Shown here piece after piece: positions 21,944 to 31,238 of a stretch of DNA of 64,000 nucleotides. Source of the stretch: Mycobacterium numidiamassiliense (GTDB taxonomy: Bacteria; Actinomycetota; Actinomycetes; Mycobacteriales; Mycobacteriaceae). The stretch spans positions 3,564,966 through 3,628,965 of the forward strand of contig NZ_FUEZ01000004.1 in NCBI RefSeq assembly GCF_900157365.1, read 5' to 3'. A model generated the notes under the pieces. It saw only the letters and a list, made by a program, of their open reading frames with translations. It ran no database searches and had not been told where the DNA came from. Both the position numbers and the translations under genes were made by a program. Each line of letters opens with the position of its first letter. Within the stretch, counting starts at the first letter, position 1.

Positions 21944-23890
21944 GTGACAACACCTTTGGCTGACGGACACAAAGCGTGGTCGTCGTTCTCTGATGTGTGC
22001 AAACGCGGCTTCCTCGGCAAGCCCATGATCACCTCCGAGCTCGAGCACGAAAAATTGTCGAATCCCGTTGCCCTCGGCGTTCTTTCACCCGACGCGATCT
22101 CGTCGACCGCGTACGGCTCCGAACAGATCATGATCGAGCTGCTGCCCGCGGCCGGGATGGCGGCGTTTGCGTTGTTGCTTCCGATCACCGGCGTGATCCT
22201 GCTGATCCTGGTGTTGGTCGCCGCGTCCTATCGCCAGGTCGTCATGGTCTACACCCGGTCGGGCGGGTCCTACGTGGTCGCGCGCGAGAACTTTGGCCCC
22301 CGGATCGCGCAGATCGCTGCCGCGTCGCTGCTGATCGACTACGTGGTCACCGTCGCGGTGCAATGCGCCGCCGGGACCGTCGCCGTGGTCTCCGCCGTTC
22401 CGGTACTGGGCCCCTACAGCCTCGAGATCACCGTCGGCGTCGTGCTGTTGATGTGCTTCATGAACCTGCGCGGCCTGAAGGAGGCCGGGATTCGTTTCGC
22501 GCTGCCCACCTACGCCTTCACGGTCATGGTGGGGTTGACGATTGTCGTGGGTGTGATCCGCGAATTCATCGGCAACCTGCCGATCTACGACCCCGAACAC
22601 ATTGCCGGCGCGGTGGAAGTCCACCACGGCAACGGCCTCATCATGGGGGCGACGATCCTGGTCGTGTTGCGCGCGTTCGCCAACGGCGGTTCGTCGTTGA
22701 CGGGCGTCGAGGCGATCTCCAACACGGTCAACAGCCTGCGCAAGCCCGAAGGCATCAACGCCCGCAAGGTCATGACCGTGATGGCCTGCATCCTCGCGTT
22801 CCTGCTCGCGGGAGTTGCTTGGCTGACCCACGTCACGCACGCCACTCCTTACGTCGACGGGTATCCGTCGATGCTGTCCGAGATCGCCCGGGCGGTCTTC
22901 GGCGACGGCGTGTTCGGCAAGGTCCTGTACTTCGTCCTGCAGGCATCGACCGCGGCGATCCTCTACACGGGCGGCAACACCAGCTTCAACGGCTTCCCCG
23001 CCTTGGCCAGCTTCGTCGCCGAGGACAGCTTCCTGCCCCGCCCGCTGATGAAACGCGGCCACCGTCTGGTGTTCTCCAACGGGATCATCGCGCTCACCGC
23101 GCTGTCCGTGGCGTTGCTCGTCCTCACGGGAGGCTCGGTCGATGCGCTGGTGCCCTTCTACGCGATCGGCGTGTTCACCGGGTTCTCGATGGCCGGCTAC
23201 GGCATGACCAAGCACTTTTACACCCATCGCGGGCCGGGTTGGCGAGGCAAGGTCGCGATCAACCTGTCAGCGGGGATCCTGTCGACGATCGTGGTGGCGA
23301 TCTTCGCGGTCGCCAAGTTCACCGAAGGCGCGTGGCTCATCGTCATCGTCTTCCCGATCCTGGTGTTCGCCCTGATGCGGCTCAATCGGCAGTACCGTGC
23401 TGAGGCATCCGTTCTTCAGATGGCGCAGACCGAGCGCCCCGACCTCGACCGATACACCCGACATCGAGTCCTCGTTTTCGTCGATGCCGTGGACCTCGCC
23501 GAGATCGAGGCTGTCCGGTATGGCAACGGGCTGCATGCCGACGACCTCACCGCAATCCATTTTGCGATCGACGCCGAACATGCCGCCCGGCTGCGCCAGC
23601 GGTGGGAAGTCTTCGAACACGACACCCGGCTGCGCGTGATCCCGTGCCCGGACCGCCACCTGAACCGGGCCGCACACGAGTTGGTCTCGCAGGTGCTCGA
23701 CGACCATCCCGACACCAAGGTGACTGTACTGTTGCCGCGCCGAACCTACTCGCCGCTGGTGGGCCGGCTGCTGCACGACCGGACCGCGGACAAGATCGCG
23801 CGGGCCATCAGCCGCATACCGGGCGCGGCGGCGCAGATCCTGCCCTACGACATCGAGTCCCGGATCGCAGAGGTGACCCGCTCAGGCTGA
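21944..23890 (+). CDS. KimA-like potassium/APC-family permease, copy 1
   Basis: A protein of 648 residues with about twelve membrane segments between residues 50 and 470, then a soluble domain of about 170 residues. The block LSPDAISSTAYGSEQIM and the AFANGGSSLTGVEAISN block match the KimA group of APC transporters, which import potassium and in Bacillus are inhibited by cyclic di-AMP binding at the C-terminal cytosolic part. The GTG start is fixed by its strong ribosome site. It is followed after 116 bases by a close paralogue. Substrate potassium is inferred from family and from the neighbouring RCK channel; other cations or amino acids remain possible. Confidence 0.82.
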   Translation: MTTPLADGHKAWSSFSDVCKRGFLGKPMITSELEHEKLSNPVALGVLSPDAISSTAYGSEQIMIELLPAAGMAAFALLLPITGVILLILVLVAASYRQVVMVYTRSGGSYVVARENFGPRIAQIAAASLLIDYVVTVAVQCAAGTVAVVSAVPVLGPYSLEITVGVVLLMCFMNLRGLKEAGIRFALPTYAFTVMVGLTIVVGVIREFIGNLPIYDPEHIAGAVEVHHGNGLIMGATILVVLRAFANGGSSLTGVEAISNTVNSLRKPEGINARKVMTVMACILAFLLAGVAWLTHVTHATPYVDGYPSMLSEIARAVFGDGVFGKVLYFVLQASTAAILYTGGNTSFNGFPALASFVAEDSFLPRPLMKRGHRLVFSNGIIALTALSVALLVLTGGSVDALVPFYAIGVFTGFSMAGYGMTKHFYTHRGPGWRGKVAINLSAGILSTIVVAIFAVAKFTEGAWLIVIVFPILVFALMRLNRQYRAEASVLQMAQTERPDLDRYTRHRVLVFVDAVDLAEIEAVRYGNGLHADDLTAIHFAIDAEHAARLRQRWEVFEHDTRLRVIPCPDRHLNRAAHELVSQVLDDHPDTKVTVLLPRRTYSPLVGRLLHDRTADKIARAISRIPGAAAQILPYDIESRIAEVTRSG

Positions 23891-24006
23891 CCGAGCCGTG
23901 CCGCCCAGGGATGTGCGGCACCAGGCGCGCAGTGATGGCGCGGTCGGAAGCCGAAATAGCCGATCCCTCATGCCAATCGTTGAACACCTCTAGGAGTGGA
24001 TGCACC

Positions 24007-26028
24007 GTGACGACGCCGACGAGCGCAATACCGCTTTCATTTGCCGACAAATGTAAGCGGGTGTTTCTCGGAAAGCCATTGACCAGCGATCAATTGGACT
24101 CCGAGAAGCTGCCGAACGCGGTCGCACTGGGCGCGCTCTCCCCCGACGCGATCTCTTCGACTGCTTACGGTCCCGAGCAGATCATGGTCGAACTGCTGCC
24201 GGCCGCCGGGATGGGGGCATTCGCGTTGCTGCTGCCGATCACCGGCGTCATCCTGGTGATTCTGATATTGGTAACCGGCACCTATCGGCAGACCGTCATG
24301 GCCTACGCCCGGTCGGGCGGCGCCTACACCGTCGCTCGGGACAACTTCGGTCCCCGGACGGCACAGGTCGCCGCAGCGGCATTGTTGATCGACTACGTGG
24401 TGACCGTGGCGGTGCAGCCCGCGGCGGCGACGCTCGCTGTCGTCTCGGCGATCCCTGTCCTGCGCCCGTACCACCTCGAAATCACTCTTGCCGCCGTCGT
24501 CCTTATTGGCCTGATGAACCTGCGCGGTCTGCGGCGTGCGGGTCGCGCGTTCGCCATCACGACCTACTTCTTCGTGTTCATGATCGTGGTGACGATCTTG
24601 ACCGGTTTCGTCCGCGAAATGTTCTGGGGTTTGCCGAAATACAACCCCCAACACATCGTCGGCGCCGTGCCCGTCCACCATGGCGGGGGGCTGATCATGG
24701 GTGCGACGGTGCTGATTGTGTTGCGGGCGTTCGCCAACGGCGGCACCTCACTGACCGGGGTCGAGGCGATTTCGAACACCACCAACGTTTTTCGCAAGCC
24801 CGAAGGCAACAATGCTCGTCGCGTGCTCACCATCATGGCCTGCATACTCGGCTTCCTGCTGGCGGGGGTCGCCTGGCTGACCCACGTCACGCACGCCACC
24901 CCCTATCTCGACGAATACCCGTCCATGCTGTCCGAGATCACCCGGGCGGTTTTCGGCCAGAGCCTGGCCGGCAACCTGATGTACTTCCTGGTTCAGGCCG
25001 CCACCGCGGCGATCCTCTTTACCGGCTGCAACACCAGCTTCAACGGCTTCCCCCAGTTGGCCAGCTACGTCGCCGAGGACCGCTTCCTGCCGCGTCCGCT
25101 GACCAAGCGGGGCCACCGCCTGGTGTTCTCCAACGGCATCATCACCCTCACCGCGCTGGCCTTGGTGCTGCTGCTCGTCACCGAGGCATCGGTCAGTGCG
25201 TTGGTGCCGTTCTTCGCGATCGGCGTGTTCACCGCGTTCGCGATGACCGGCTTTGGCATGACCAAACACCAACTGACCCACCGCGGCCGGGGGTGGCGAC
25301 CCAAGGCGGCGGTCAACTTGGCAGCGGGTACCTTGTCCGCGATCGTCGTAGGGATCTTCGTGGTAGCCAAGTTCACCGAAGGCGCATGGCTGGTTGTCAT
25401 CATCTTCCCGCTACTGGTATTCGGCCTGATGCGTCTCAACCGCAAATACCGTGACGAGGCTTCTGTTCTGGAGATGGCGCACACCGAGCGCCCCGATCTC
25501 GCCCGGCATCCGCAGCTCCGCGTGCTGGTGTTCGTGGACACGATCGACCTCGCCGAGATCGAGGCCGTACGTCACGGGAATGGGATGCACGCGGACCACG
25601 TCGCCGCGGTGCATTTCGTCGTCGATGTCGATCACGCGATGCGACTCAGGGAACGTTGGGACCGCTTCGAACACGACACCCCGCTGTTGTTGATCAACTG
25701 CCCGGATCGCCACCTGAGCCGCGCCGCACACGAGATGGTCTACCGCGAGCTCAAGGACCACCCCGGCAGCAAGGTGACCGTACTGTTGCCGCGCCGGACG
25801 TATTCGGCTCTGCTCGGTCGGCTACTGCACGACCGCACCGCGGACAGGATGGCCCGTGCCGTCAGCCGCATCCGGGGCGCGACCGCCATTATCGTGCCCT
25901 ACGACATCGAGTCGCGGATAGCACGGCTGGCATCTTCCGAAAGGGACTCGAACCGGAGCGCCAAGAACGGGAGCGCGAAGGGAATCAGCAACACCCCGAC
26001 ACCGATATCCAGCCTGGTCGGCGACTAG
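24007..26028 (+). CDS. KimA-like potassium/APC-family permease, copy 2
   Basis: A protein of 673 residues, paralogous to the gene upstream over its full length (for example SFNGFPQLASYVAEDRFLP against SFNGFPALASFVAEDSFLP). Start GTG (VTTPTSAIPLSFADKCKRVF) after TAGGAG; the much longer open frame upstream overlaps the end of copy 1 and is spurious. The same twelve membrane segments and C-terminal cytosolic domain are present, with a longer Ser/Asn-rich tail. Tandem duplication suggests two affinities or two modes of regulation. A hairpin terminator follows within 20 bases. Confidence 0.82.
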   Translation: MTTPTSAIPLSFADKCKRVFLGKPLTSDQLDSEKLPNAVALGALSPDAISSTAYGPEQIMVELLPAAGMGAFALLLPITGVILVILILVTGTYRQTVMAYARSGGAYTVARDNFGPRTAQVAAAALLIDYVVTVAVQPAAATLAVVSAIPVLRPYHLEITLAAVVLIGLMNLRGLRRAGRAFAITTYFFVFMIVVTILTGFVREMFWGLPKYNPQHIVGAVPVHHGGGLIMGATVLIVLRAFANGGTSLTGVEAISNTTNVFRKPEGNNARRVLTIMACILGFLLAGVAWLTHVTHATPYLDEYPSMLSEITRAVFGQSLAGNLMYFLVQAATAAILFTGCNTSFNGFPQLASYVAEDRFLPRPLTKRGHRLVFSNGIITLTALALVLLLVTEASVSALVPFFAIGVFTAFAMTGFGMTKHQLTHRGRGWRPKAAVNLAAGTLSAIVVGIFVVAKFTEGAWLVVIIFPLLVFGLMRLNRKYRDEASVLEMAHTERPDLARHPQLRVLVFVDTIDLAEIEAVRHGNGMHADHVAAVHFVVDVDHAMRLRERWDRFEHDTPLLLINCPDRHLSRAAHEMVYRELKDHPGSKVTVLLPRRTYSALLGRLLHDRTADRMARAVSRIRGATAIIVPYDIESRIARLASSERDSNRSAKNGSAKGISNTPTPISSLVGD

Positions 26029-26047
26029 CCTGCCGAACCCTTGGTTC

Positions 26048-26075
26048 CGCGGTGTCTGAGCAATAAGACACCGCG
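26048..26075 (+). terminator. Hairpin terminator after the KimA pair
   Basis: Perfect 10-bp stem CGCGGTGTCT / AGACACCGCG with an 8-base loop, 20 bases after the stop of the second permease. There is no T-run, which is common for mycobacterial terminators. Confidence 0.75.
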
Positions 26076-26180
26076 ACACTCCATTCCGGCAGCGTATCGC
26101 CCGTGCCCGTGTCGGCGGGAACCCGCGAATGACGAGCGGTAATCTTGTCGCGATGACAGGACAGGCGACCTATTGATGCC

Positions 26181-27788
26181 ATGGTGCTAGAGCGTCAAGA
26201 GCATGCCCATGGTGTGTCGACGGAGGCGCCGTTGCGCAACCGTGTCTACCGTGACCTGTTCGTCGCGCAGTTCGTCTCCAATATCGGTACCTGGATGCAA
26301 AGCGTTGCGGCGCAATGGTTTTTGGTAGAGGCCCACAGTAGCGACACCGTCGTGGCACTGGTCCAGACGGCGAGTCTTGGGCCGACGCTGCTTTTGGGAT
26401 TGTTTGCCGGCGTGCTTGCCGATCTGTTCGACCGTCGCCGGTTGCTCATGGTTCTGCAGGCCTACGCGGTGCTAGTGGCTCTGGCCCTGGCCCTGGTGAC
26501 GTATCTGGGCAGGCTTGGCCCGACGTCACTGCTGATGTTCACCGTGGCCATTGGATTCGCTTCCGCGTTGACCGCACCGGCGTGGCAGGCGATCCAGCCC
26601 GAGGTCGTCCCACGAGAGCAGATAACAGCCGCAGCAACATTATCCAGTGTCTCGGTGAATATCGCCCGAGTCGTCGGCCCCGCGATTGGCGGCGTGGTCG
26701 TGGCATTGGCCGGTCCCGCAGCGGTTTTCGCGATCAACGCCGTATCGTTCACGGCAATAATCGGGGCCCTGGCACGGTGGCGGCGCCCCAGGCAATACCC
26801 GGCGACACAACGAGAGCGTCTGGGCCATGCCATTGTCGCCGGCCTGATCTACGTTCGTAACGGTCCGATTTTCCGCAGGATCCTGGTGCGCACTGCGCTG
26901 TTCGTGTTTCCTGCGTCGGCTCTGTTGGCTCTGCTACCGGTTGCCGCGGCGCACCGATGGCACCTCGGATCCAGCGGCTACGGTGTGGCGCTGGGAGCAA
27001 TAGGTCTCGGCGCGGTGCTCGCGGTGGTGGTTTCCGGACCCGTACGCGAGAGAGTCACGAGCAACCTCTTGTTGGCAGGCTGCGCCGCCGGATACGGATC
27101 GGCAGCCCTCGCGGTGGCCTGGCTACCGTTCGCCGCGGCACTGCCCATGTTGATGTTGTCGGGAATGTGCTGGCTCCTGACGTTGACGACGTTGAACGCG
27201 ACCGCACAGTTGTCGTTGCCGCAGTGGGTCCGCGCCCGCGGGTTGTCGATATACCTACTGGTATTTACCGGAGCCCAGGCGGTCGGCTCCTATGCGTTCG
27301 GTCTGCTGGCCACGCGAACGGGGCTGGACCACGCGCTGGTGTGGTCCGCGGTGTTCCTCGGCGTTGTCGCCCTCAGCGTGCCCGTGCTGCCCTTGCTGCA
27401 GCTTCCCGCGGGAATGACCCTGGGCATTTCCACCGCCTGGCCATCGCCCACGGTGATGTTCGAACCATCTCCCGACGACGGACCGGTGCTCGTCGCGTCC
27501 CTCTATCGAGTGCCATCGGCGAACCTCGACCCATTCATCCAAGCGATGGGCGCCGTGCGGCAATCGCGCCTGCGAACGGGTGGCCACAGTTGGGAGCTCT
27601 ACCGAAGCCCGGAGGATTCTGACGTCGTCGTCGAACGGTTCACGGTGTTGTCCTGGACCGAATTTCAACGGCAACACACCGAACGCTGGGTAGACGTCGA
27701 CAGCGATGCTCTCGCGAAAGCCGAGAGCTACACCGTCGACAGCACGTCGTCGCGCGAGTACTACATCGCCTTGCGCGTACCCCGATGA
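26181..27788 (+). CDS. MFS transporter (MFS_3/EntS-like) with C-terminal monooxygenase-like domain
   Basis: A protein of 535 residues. About twelve membrane helices fill residues 25-415, with the MFS loop ADLFDRRRLL between helices 2 and 3 and NIGTWMQSVAAQWF at the N-terminus, typical of the MFS_3 group that includes the enterobactin exporter EntS. From about 430 a soluble domain (PVLVASLYRVPSANLDPFIQAM, then FTVLSWTEFQRQHTERW) resembles the antibiotic-biosynthesis-monooxygenase dimeric alpha-beta fold found at the end of this family. It is likely an efflux pump; the exported compound is unknown. Confidence 0.85.
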   Translation: MVLERQEHAHGVSTEAPLRNRVYRDLFVAQFVSNIGTWMQSVAAQWFLVEAHSSDTVVALVQTASLGPTLLLGLFAGVLADLFDRRRLLMVLQAYAVLVALALALVTYLGRLGPTSLLMFTVAIGFASALTAPAWQAIQPEVVPREQITAAATLSSVSVNIARVVGPAIGGVVVALAGPAAVFAINAVSFTAIIGALARWRRPRQYPATQRERLGHAIVAGLIYVRNGPIFRRILVRTALFVFPASALLALLPVAAAHRWHLGSSGYGVALGAIGLGAVLAVVVSGPVRERVTSNLLLAGCAAGYGSAALAVAWLPFAAALPMLMLSGMCWLLTLTTLNATAQLSLPQWVRARGLSIYLLVFTGAQAVGSYAFGLLATRTGLDHALVWSAVFLGVVALSVPVLPLLQLPAGMTLGISTAWPSPTVMFEPSPDDGPVLVASLYRVPSANLDPFIQAMGAVRQSRLRTGGHSWELYRSPEDSDVVVERFTVLSWTEFQRQHTERWVDVDSDALAKAESYTVDSTSSREYYIALRVPR

Positions 27789-27843
27789 GCTTCTTGCGAT
27801 ATCGGCCGGTGCATCCGTCGCAATCGCTGGCAGGATGGGATCC

Positions 27844-28200
27844 ATGACAGCTGGCATCGATCCTTCCGCGTCGCCGAGCGGCACGGGTTGTGCCGAGTGC
27901 GACGCCGCCGGCGGGTGGTGGGTGCATCTGCGCCGCTGCGCGGCATGCGGTCACATCGGCTGCTGCGACGACTCGCTTGCCAAACACGCGACGGCGCACT
28001 GGCGGGCGAGCGGCCACCCGATCATCCGGTCGTTCGAGCCTGGTGAGGACTGGTTCTGGAACTACGAGATCGACGACTACTGTGAGGGCCCGGAACTCGC
28101 GACGCCCGAAAGTCACCCGGCCGGCCAGGGTGTTCCGGGTCCGCGCGGGCGGGTCCCGGGTAACTGGCAGGAGCTCCTTCTGCGCGGACGAAACACCTAG
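27844..28200 (+). CDS. UBP-type zinc finger protein
   Basis: A protein of 118 residues built on one UBP zinc finger: C16, C19, C32, C35, C40, H48, H52 and H58 lie in CAEC, CAACGHIGCC, KHATAHW and GHPIIRSF. The rest is acidic (EPGEDWFWNYEIDDY) then Pro/Gly-rich. In eukaryotes this finger binds the C-terminus of ubiquitin; the role of free-standing bacterial copies is unknown. It begins 55 bases after the MFS gene and may share its transcript. Confidence 0.85.
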   Translation: MTAGIDPSASPSGTGCAECDAAGGWWVHLRRCAACGHIGCCDDSLAKHATAHWRASGHPIIRSFEPGEDWFWNYEIDDYCEGPELATPESHPAGQGVPGPRGRVPGNWQELLLRGRNT

Positions 28201-28287
28201 GGATGCAATAGAACTCAGCGCCGGCGGCCCACCGAATCGAAATCTCTTGTCGTGCAACCTTTCCCCCAGCCGCTGCCTGACGCTGCG

Positions 28288-28617
28288 TTAGTCGCCCGCT
28301 GCCGTCGGAGCGGATTCGATCGTGACGAGTTCGGCTAGGCCGCTGATCTTGAGGATGGGCATCAGGATGGGGTGTGCGATGAGGTCGATGTGGTCGGCGC
28401 GGGTGAACAGGGCGTTGATCGCCGCGCTGTCCAGGTATTCCACCGCCCTGAGGTCGACGGTGAGAGTGACTCCACCACCGACTGCCTCCGACGTGGCGGC
28501 GGTGAGGGCTTGGTCGAATACGTCGATATTGCTGAGGTCGATTTCTCCCGCCGCGGTCAGGACAAGTTTGCCGTCGTTGCGGCGCGCGGTGTCGAGCGTG
28601 AGCGACGCAGACATCAT
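28288..28617 (-). CDS. STAS-domain anti-sigma factor antagonist
   Basis: A protein of 109 residues starting MMSASLTLDTARRN. It has the STAS fold signature: GEIDLSNIDVF, then VDLRAVEYLDSAAINAL around the phosphorylatable serine (Ser65). Its ATG overlaps the stop of the large GAF-SpoIIE gene (ATGA), so the two are translationally coupled. The phosphatase domain upstream is the natural candidate to dephosphorylate this serine, releasing a sigma factor through partner switching; no sigma or separate anti-sigma gene is adjacent. Confidence 0.88.
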   Translation of the reverse strand: MMSASLTLDTARRNDGKLVLTAAGEIDLSNIDVFDQALTAATSEAVGGGVTLTVDLRAVEYLDSAAINALFTRADHIDLIAHPILMPILKISGLAELVTIESAPTAAGD

Positions 28618-31184
28618 GTGATCCTCGCGGATAGGTGAACGGTGGTTCCGGCGGCCTCGGGCTTGATGGTGACGTCGTGCATGAGCCCGCGCATGAGCAT
28701 GATGCCGCGGCCGCGGTGCGGATTGGCGGCCGGTTCCGGGGGTTTCCAGGAGCCGCAGTCGGTGATGGTCAACTGCACCTGGTCGACCAGTACGGTCGCG
28801 TCCAGGCTGATGGTGCCCGCCGGGCCGTCGCGGTGCCCGTGCTCGATGGCATTGGCGACGGCTTCTCCGGCTGCGATGAGCACATCCATGGACTGTTCGG
28901 GGTCCACCCGGGCCCGCGATAACCACCCGCGCAGGGCACGGCGGGCCGGGGCGAGGTGGCTGGCATCGGCGGGAAAACTCAGTTCCAGCGGAGCGGGATG
29001 ACGGTAAAGCAGCAGAACGACGTCGTCCTGATATCCGCCGCTTGGCGCGAGACGGGACATCATGTCGTTGGCCAAATCATCCAGCGGCGAGACCCGGCCG
29101 TCCTGAACGAGTTCGGCTGCCAGCGAGATGCCGTCATCCAGGGCGACGCGCCGACGCTCGACCAAGCCGTCGGTGTAGAGCAACAGCGTCGAGCGCGCCG
29201 GCATGGTGACGTGGGCCTCGGGGCGCGGCCAGTCACGCCGGATCCCCAATGCAATGGTGTGGCCATCCTCGAGCATCCGGGTGCTGCCATCGGCGTGCAC
29301 CAGGACGGGCGGCGGATGTCCGGCGCTGGAATACACCAGTTCGCCCGTTTCCGGGTCCAGCACCGCGCAGACCGCGGTGGTGCATTGGGCACCGGGCAGC
29401 CGCGCCGCAAAACGATCCAACTTCGTGAGAGCGGCGGCCGGGCTGGCGTTATCCAACAGCAGCGCGCGGCAGGCGCTGCGCAGCTGCCCCATCACAGTTG
29501 CTGCGGCCAGGCCATGGCCGACACAGTCCCCGACCGCCAGCGCGATACGCCCGTCGTCCAGGTCGACGATGTCGTACCAGTCACCGCCCACGTGCAGGGG
29601 CCAGCTGGCTGCTTGGTAGCGCACCGCAAAACCGTGCGGCAGTTCGGCAGGGCCCAGGATGGCGTGTTGTAGCGCCAGGGCGGTCTCGCGCTGCTGGTCG
29701 ACCTGATGCACCCGTTGCAAACCCTGGCCGAGGCGGCCGGCCAGGACGGTGAGCAAGGTGTGGTCCTCGAGGGTGAACGGCCGTTGCTCGGCCAGATCGA
29801 TCCAGACGACCAGCACGCCCTCGGGATGCTGCAGGGCGATGCCTGCCGTCCCGGGTTTCGCCGAGTTGGGGGTAAGCAGGTCCCCTTCGCGCAAGGCGCT
29901 GAGCTGCTGTTGCGTATCCGATGACAGGTCGGCCCACTGCGCGGGCTGGCCGACCGAGACCACCTCGGGTGTGCCGTATGCCGTCTGGGTGCCGGAACCC
30001 GTGTTAGGAAACGTCACGGCCAGAACGCGTCGTGCCCGCCACAGCCGACGCAGTTCCTCCGCTGCCGCGTGCACCGCTTCATCGACGGTGTCGGCCTCGG
30101 CGAGTTCCTGATTGAGCGCGTGTTCGCGACCTGCCGCCAGCGCCAGCGCAATCGCGGCGTGCCGGGCAAAATCGCTGACGAGTTCGAGGTAATCGTCATC
30201 GAATGGCGGCTGCTGCGGGTCTCGTGCCACGGCAATCACGCCGAGCACCCTGTCGTCGCCGATCAACGGCATCACGATCGCCGAGCGTTCACCGACATCG
30301 GTGAATCCCTCGATCGGATACTGGAACGAGCCGGTGATCAGCGGCAGGCCCCGGCGGGCAACACCGCCGGTGGTGGAACCGGCCATCGGAACCCGGCGGC
30401 CAATCACCTCCGAGGTGTATCGTCCTGCCGTTGCGGCCACTATCAGCGCGTCGAATTCATCGGCGGGCAGATCGGGCTCGCTGGGCGTCAGCAGGACCGC
30501 CTGCTCAGCATCGGCGAGTTCCAGCGCCCTACTCACGATGAGCTGCAACGGCCCGGTCTGCGGGTCGCCGGACAGCAGCGCGGTCGTGATCTCCCGGCTG
30601 GCCTTCATCCATTTCGCCGTCTCGCGTTCCCGCTCGAAAAGTCGTGCGTTGTCGATCGCGGCGGCTGCCGCGGTGGCCAGTGCCCGGACCGCGGCCTCCT
30701 GGACGTCGGAGAACACGTGCCGGGGTCGGTCGTCGGCGAGGAAAAGGCTGCCGAAGTCGGCGGAGCGAACGGTGATCGGTATGGCGAGCAGCGCCTGTAT
30801 CGGCGGGTCGTGTGCGTGCAACTCGGTGGCGTGCGGGTGGGTGCTCAGATCCTCGATGCGAAGGCCCTCGCCCACCGGCAGGTCGCCGAGGAGCCGTGCT
30901 GTGTCGTCGTCGAATCCGCGGCACACGAAACTGGCCAGGGCGCCGTCGGCACCACGTATGCCCAGGGCTCCATACCGGGCACCGGTGAGTTCCATCGCCC
31001 CAGCGACGACTCGCTGCAACGTGACATCAACATCCAAATCGGACCCGATCTCGACGATGACCCGCACGAGTTGTTCCATCTCGTCGCGGGCCGACACGAG
31101 GTCGTCAAGCTGGTCATGACCATGACCGACCGCGTCCCGCGGGCCCTGCCAGGTGAATGCGGGCTCGTCCGCGTCGTCGGTCAT
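28614..31184 (-). CDS. GAF-SpoIIE phosphatase-HATPase multidomain regulator
   Basis: About 856 residues from the ATG (MTDDADEPAF); an in-frame GTG six codons upstream (31202) is equally possible. Two clear GAF domains (about 35-190 and 210-360) and a third GAF-like stretch (365-500) precede a PP2C/SpoIIE phosphatase (about 535-725; GGDWYDIVDLDDGRIALAVG, GHGLAA, LLLYTDG, QDDVVLLLY). The end (740-856) is an RsbW-like histidine-kinase-type ATPase (AAGEAVANAIEHGHRD, RGRGIMLMRGLM). One polypeptide thus holds sensor, phosphatase and kinase functions of a partner-switching pathway, with the STAS target encoded in the next, overlapping gene. Confidence 0.9.
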   Translation of the reverse strand: MTDDADEPAFTWQGPRDAVGHGHDQLDDLVSARDEMEQLVRVIVEIGSDLDVDVTLQRVVAGAMELTGARYGALGIRGADGALASFVCRGFDDDTARLLGDLPVGEGLRIEDLSTHPHATELHAHDPPIQALLAIPITVRSADFGSLFLADDRPRHVFSDVQEAAVRALATAAAAAIDNARLFERERETAKWMKASREITTALLSGDPQTGPLQLIVSRALELADAEQAVLLTPSEPDLPADEFDALIVAATAGRYTSEVIGRRVPMAGSTTGGVARRGLPLITGSFQYPIEGFTDVGERSAIVMPLIGDDRVLGVIAVARDPQQPPFDDDYLELVSDFARHAAIALALAAGREHALNQELAEADTVDEAVHAAAEELRRLWRARRVLAVTFPNTGSGTQTAYGTPEVVSVGQPAQWADLSSDTQQQLSALREGDLLTPNSAKPGTAGIALQHPEGVLVVWIDLAEQRPFTLEDHTLLTVLAGRLGQGLQRVHQVDQQRETALALQHAILGPAELPHGFAVRYQAASWPLHVGGDWYDIVDLDDGRIALAVGDCVGHGLAAATVMGQLRSACRALLLDNASPAAALTKLDRFAARLPGAQCTTAVCAVLDPETGELVYSSAGHPPPVLVHADGSTRMLEDGHTIALGIRRDWPRPEAHVTMPARSTLLLYTDGLVERRRVALDDGISLAAELVQDGRVSPLDDLANDMMSRLAPSGGYQDDVVLLLYRHPAPLELSFPADASHLAPARRALRGWLSRARVDPEQSMDVLIAAGEAVANAIEHGHRDGPAGTISLDATVLVDQVQLTITDCGSWKPPEPAANPHRGRGIMLMRGLMHDVTIKPEAAGTTVHLSARIT

Positions 31185-31238
31185 AGGTGTCAACGTAACC
31201 ACCCGGCAGGGTGCTGAATCGTTTCAGGGCACACCCGG

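Noticed and set aside
22085..23227. 380-codon antisense frame within kimA-like gene 1
   Set aside because: Asp/His/Arg-rich shadow of a membrane protein; the plus-strand reading has clear helices and motifs.
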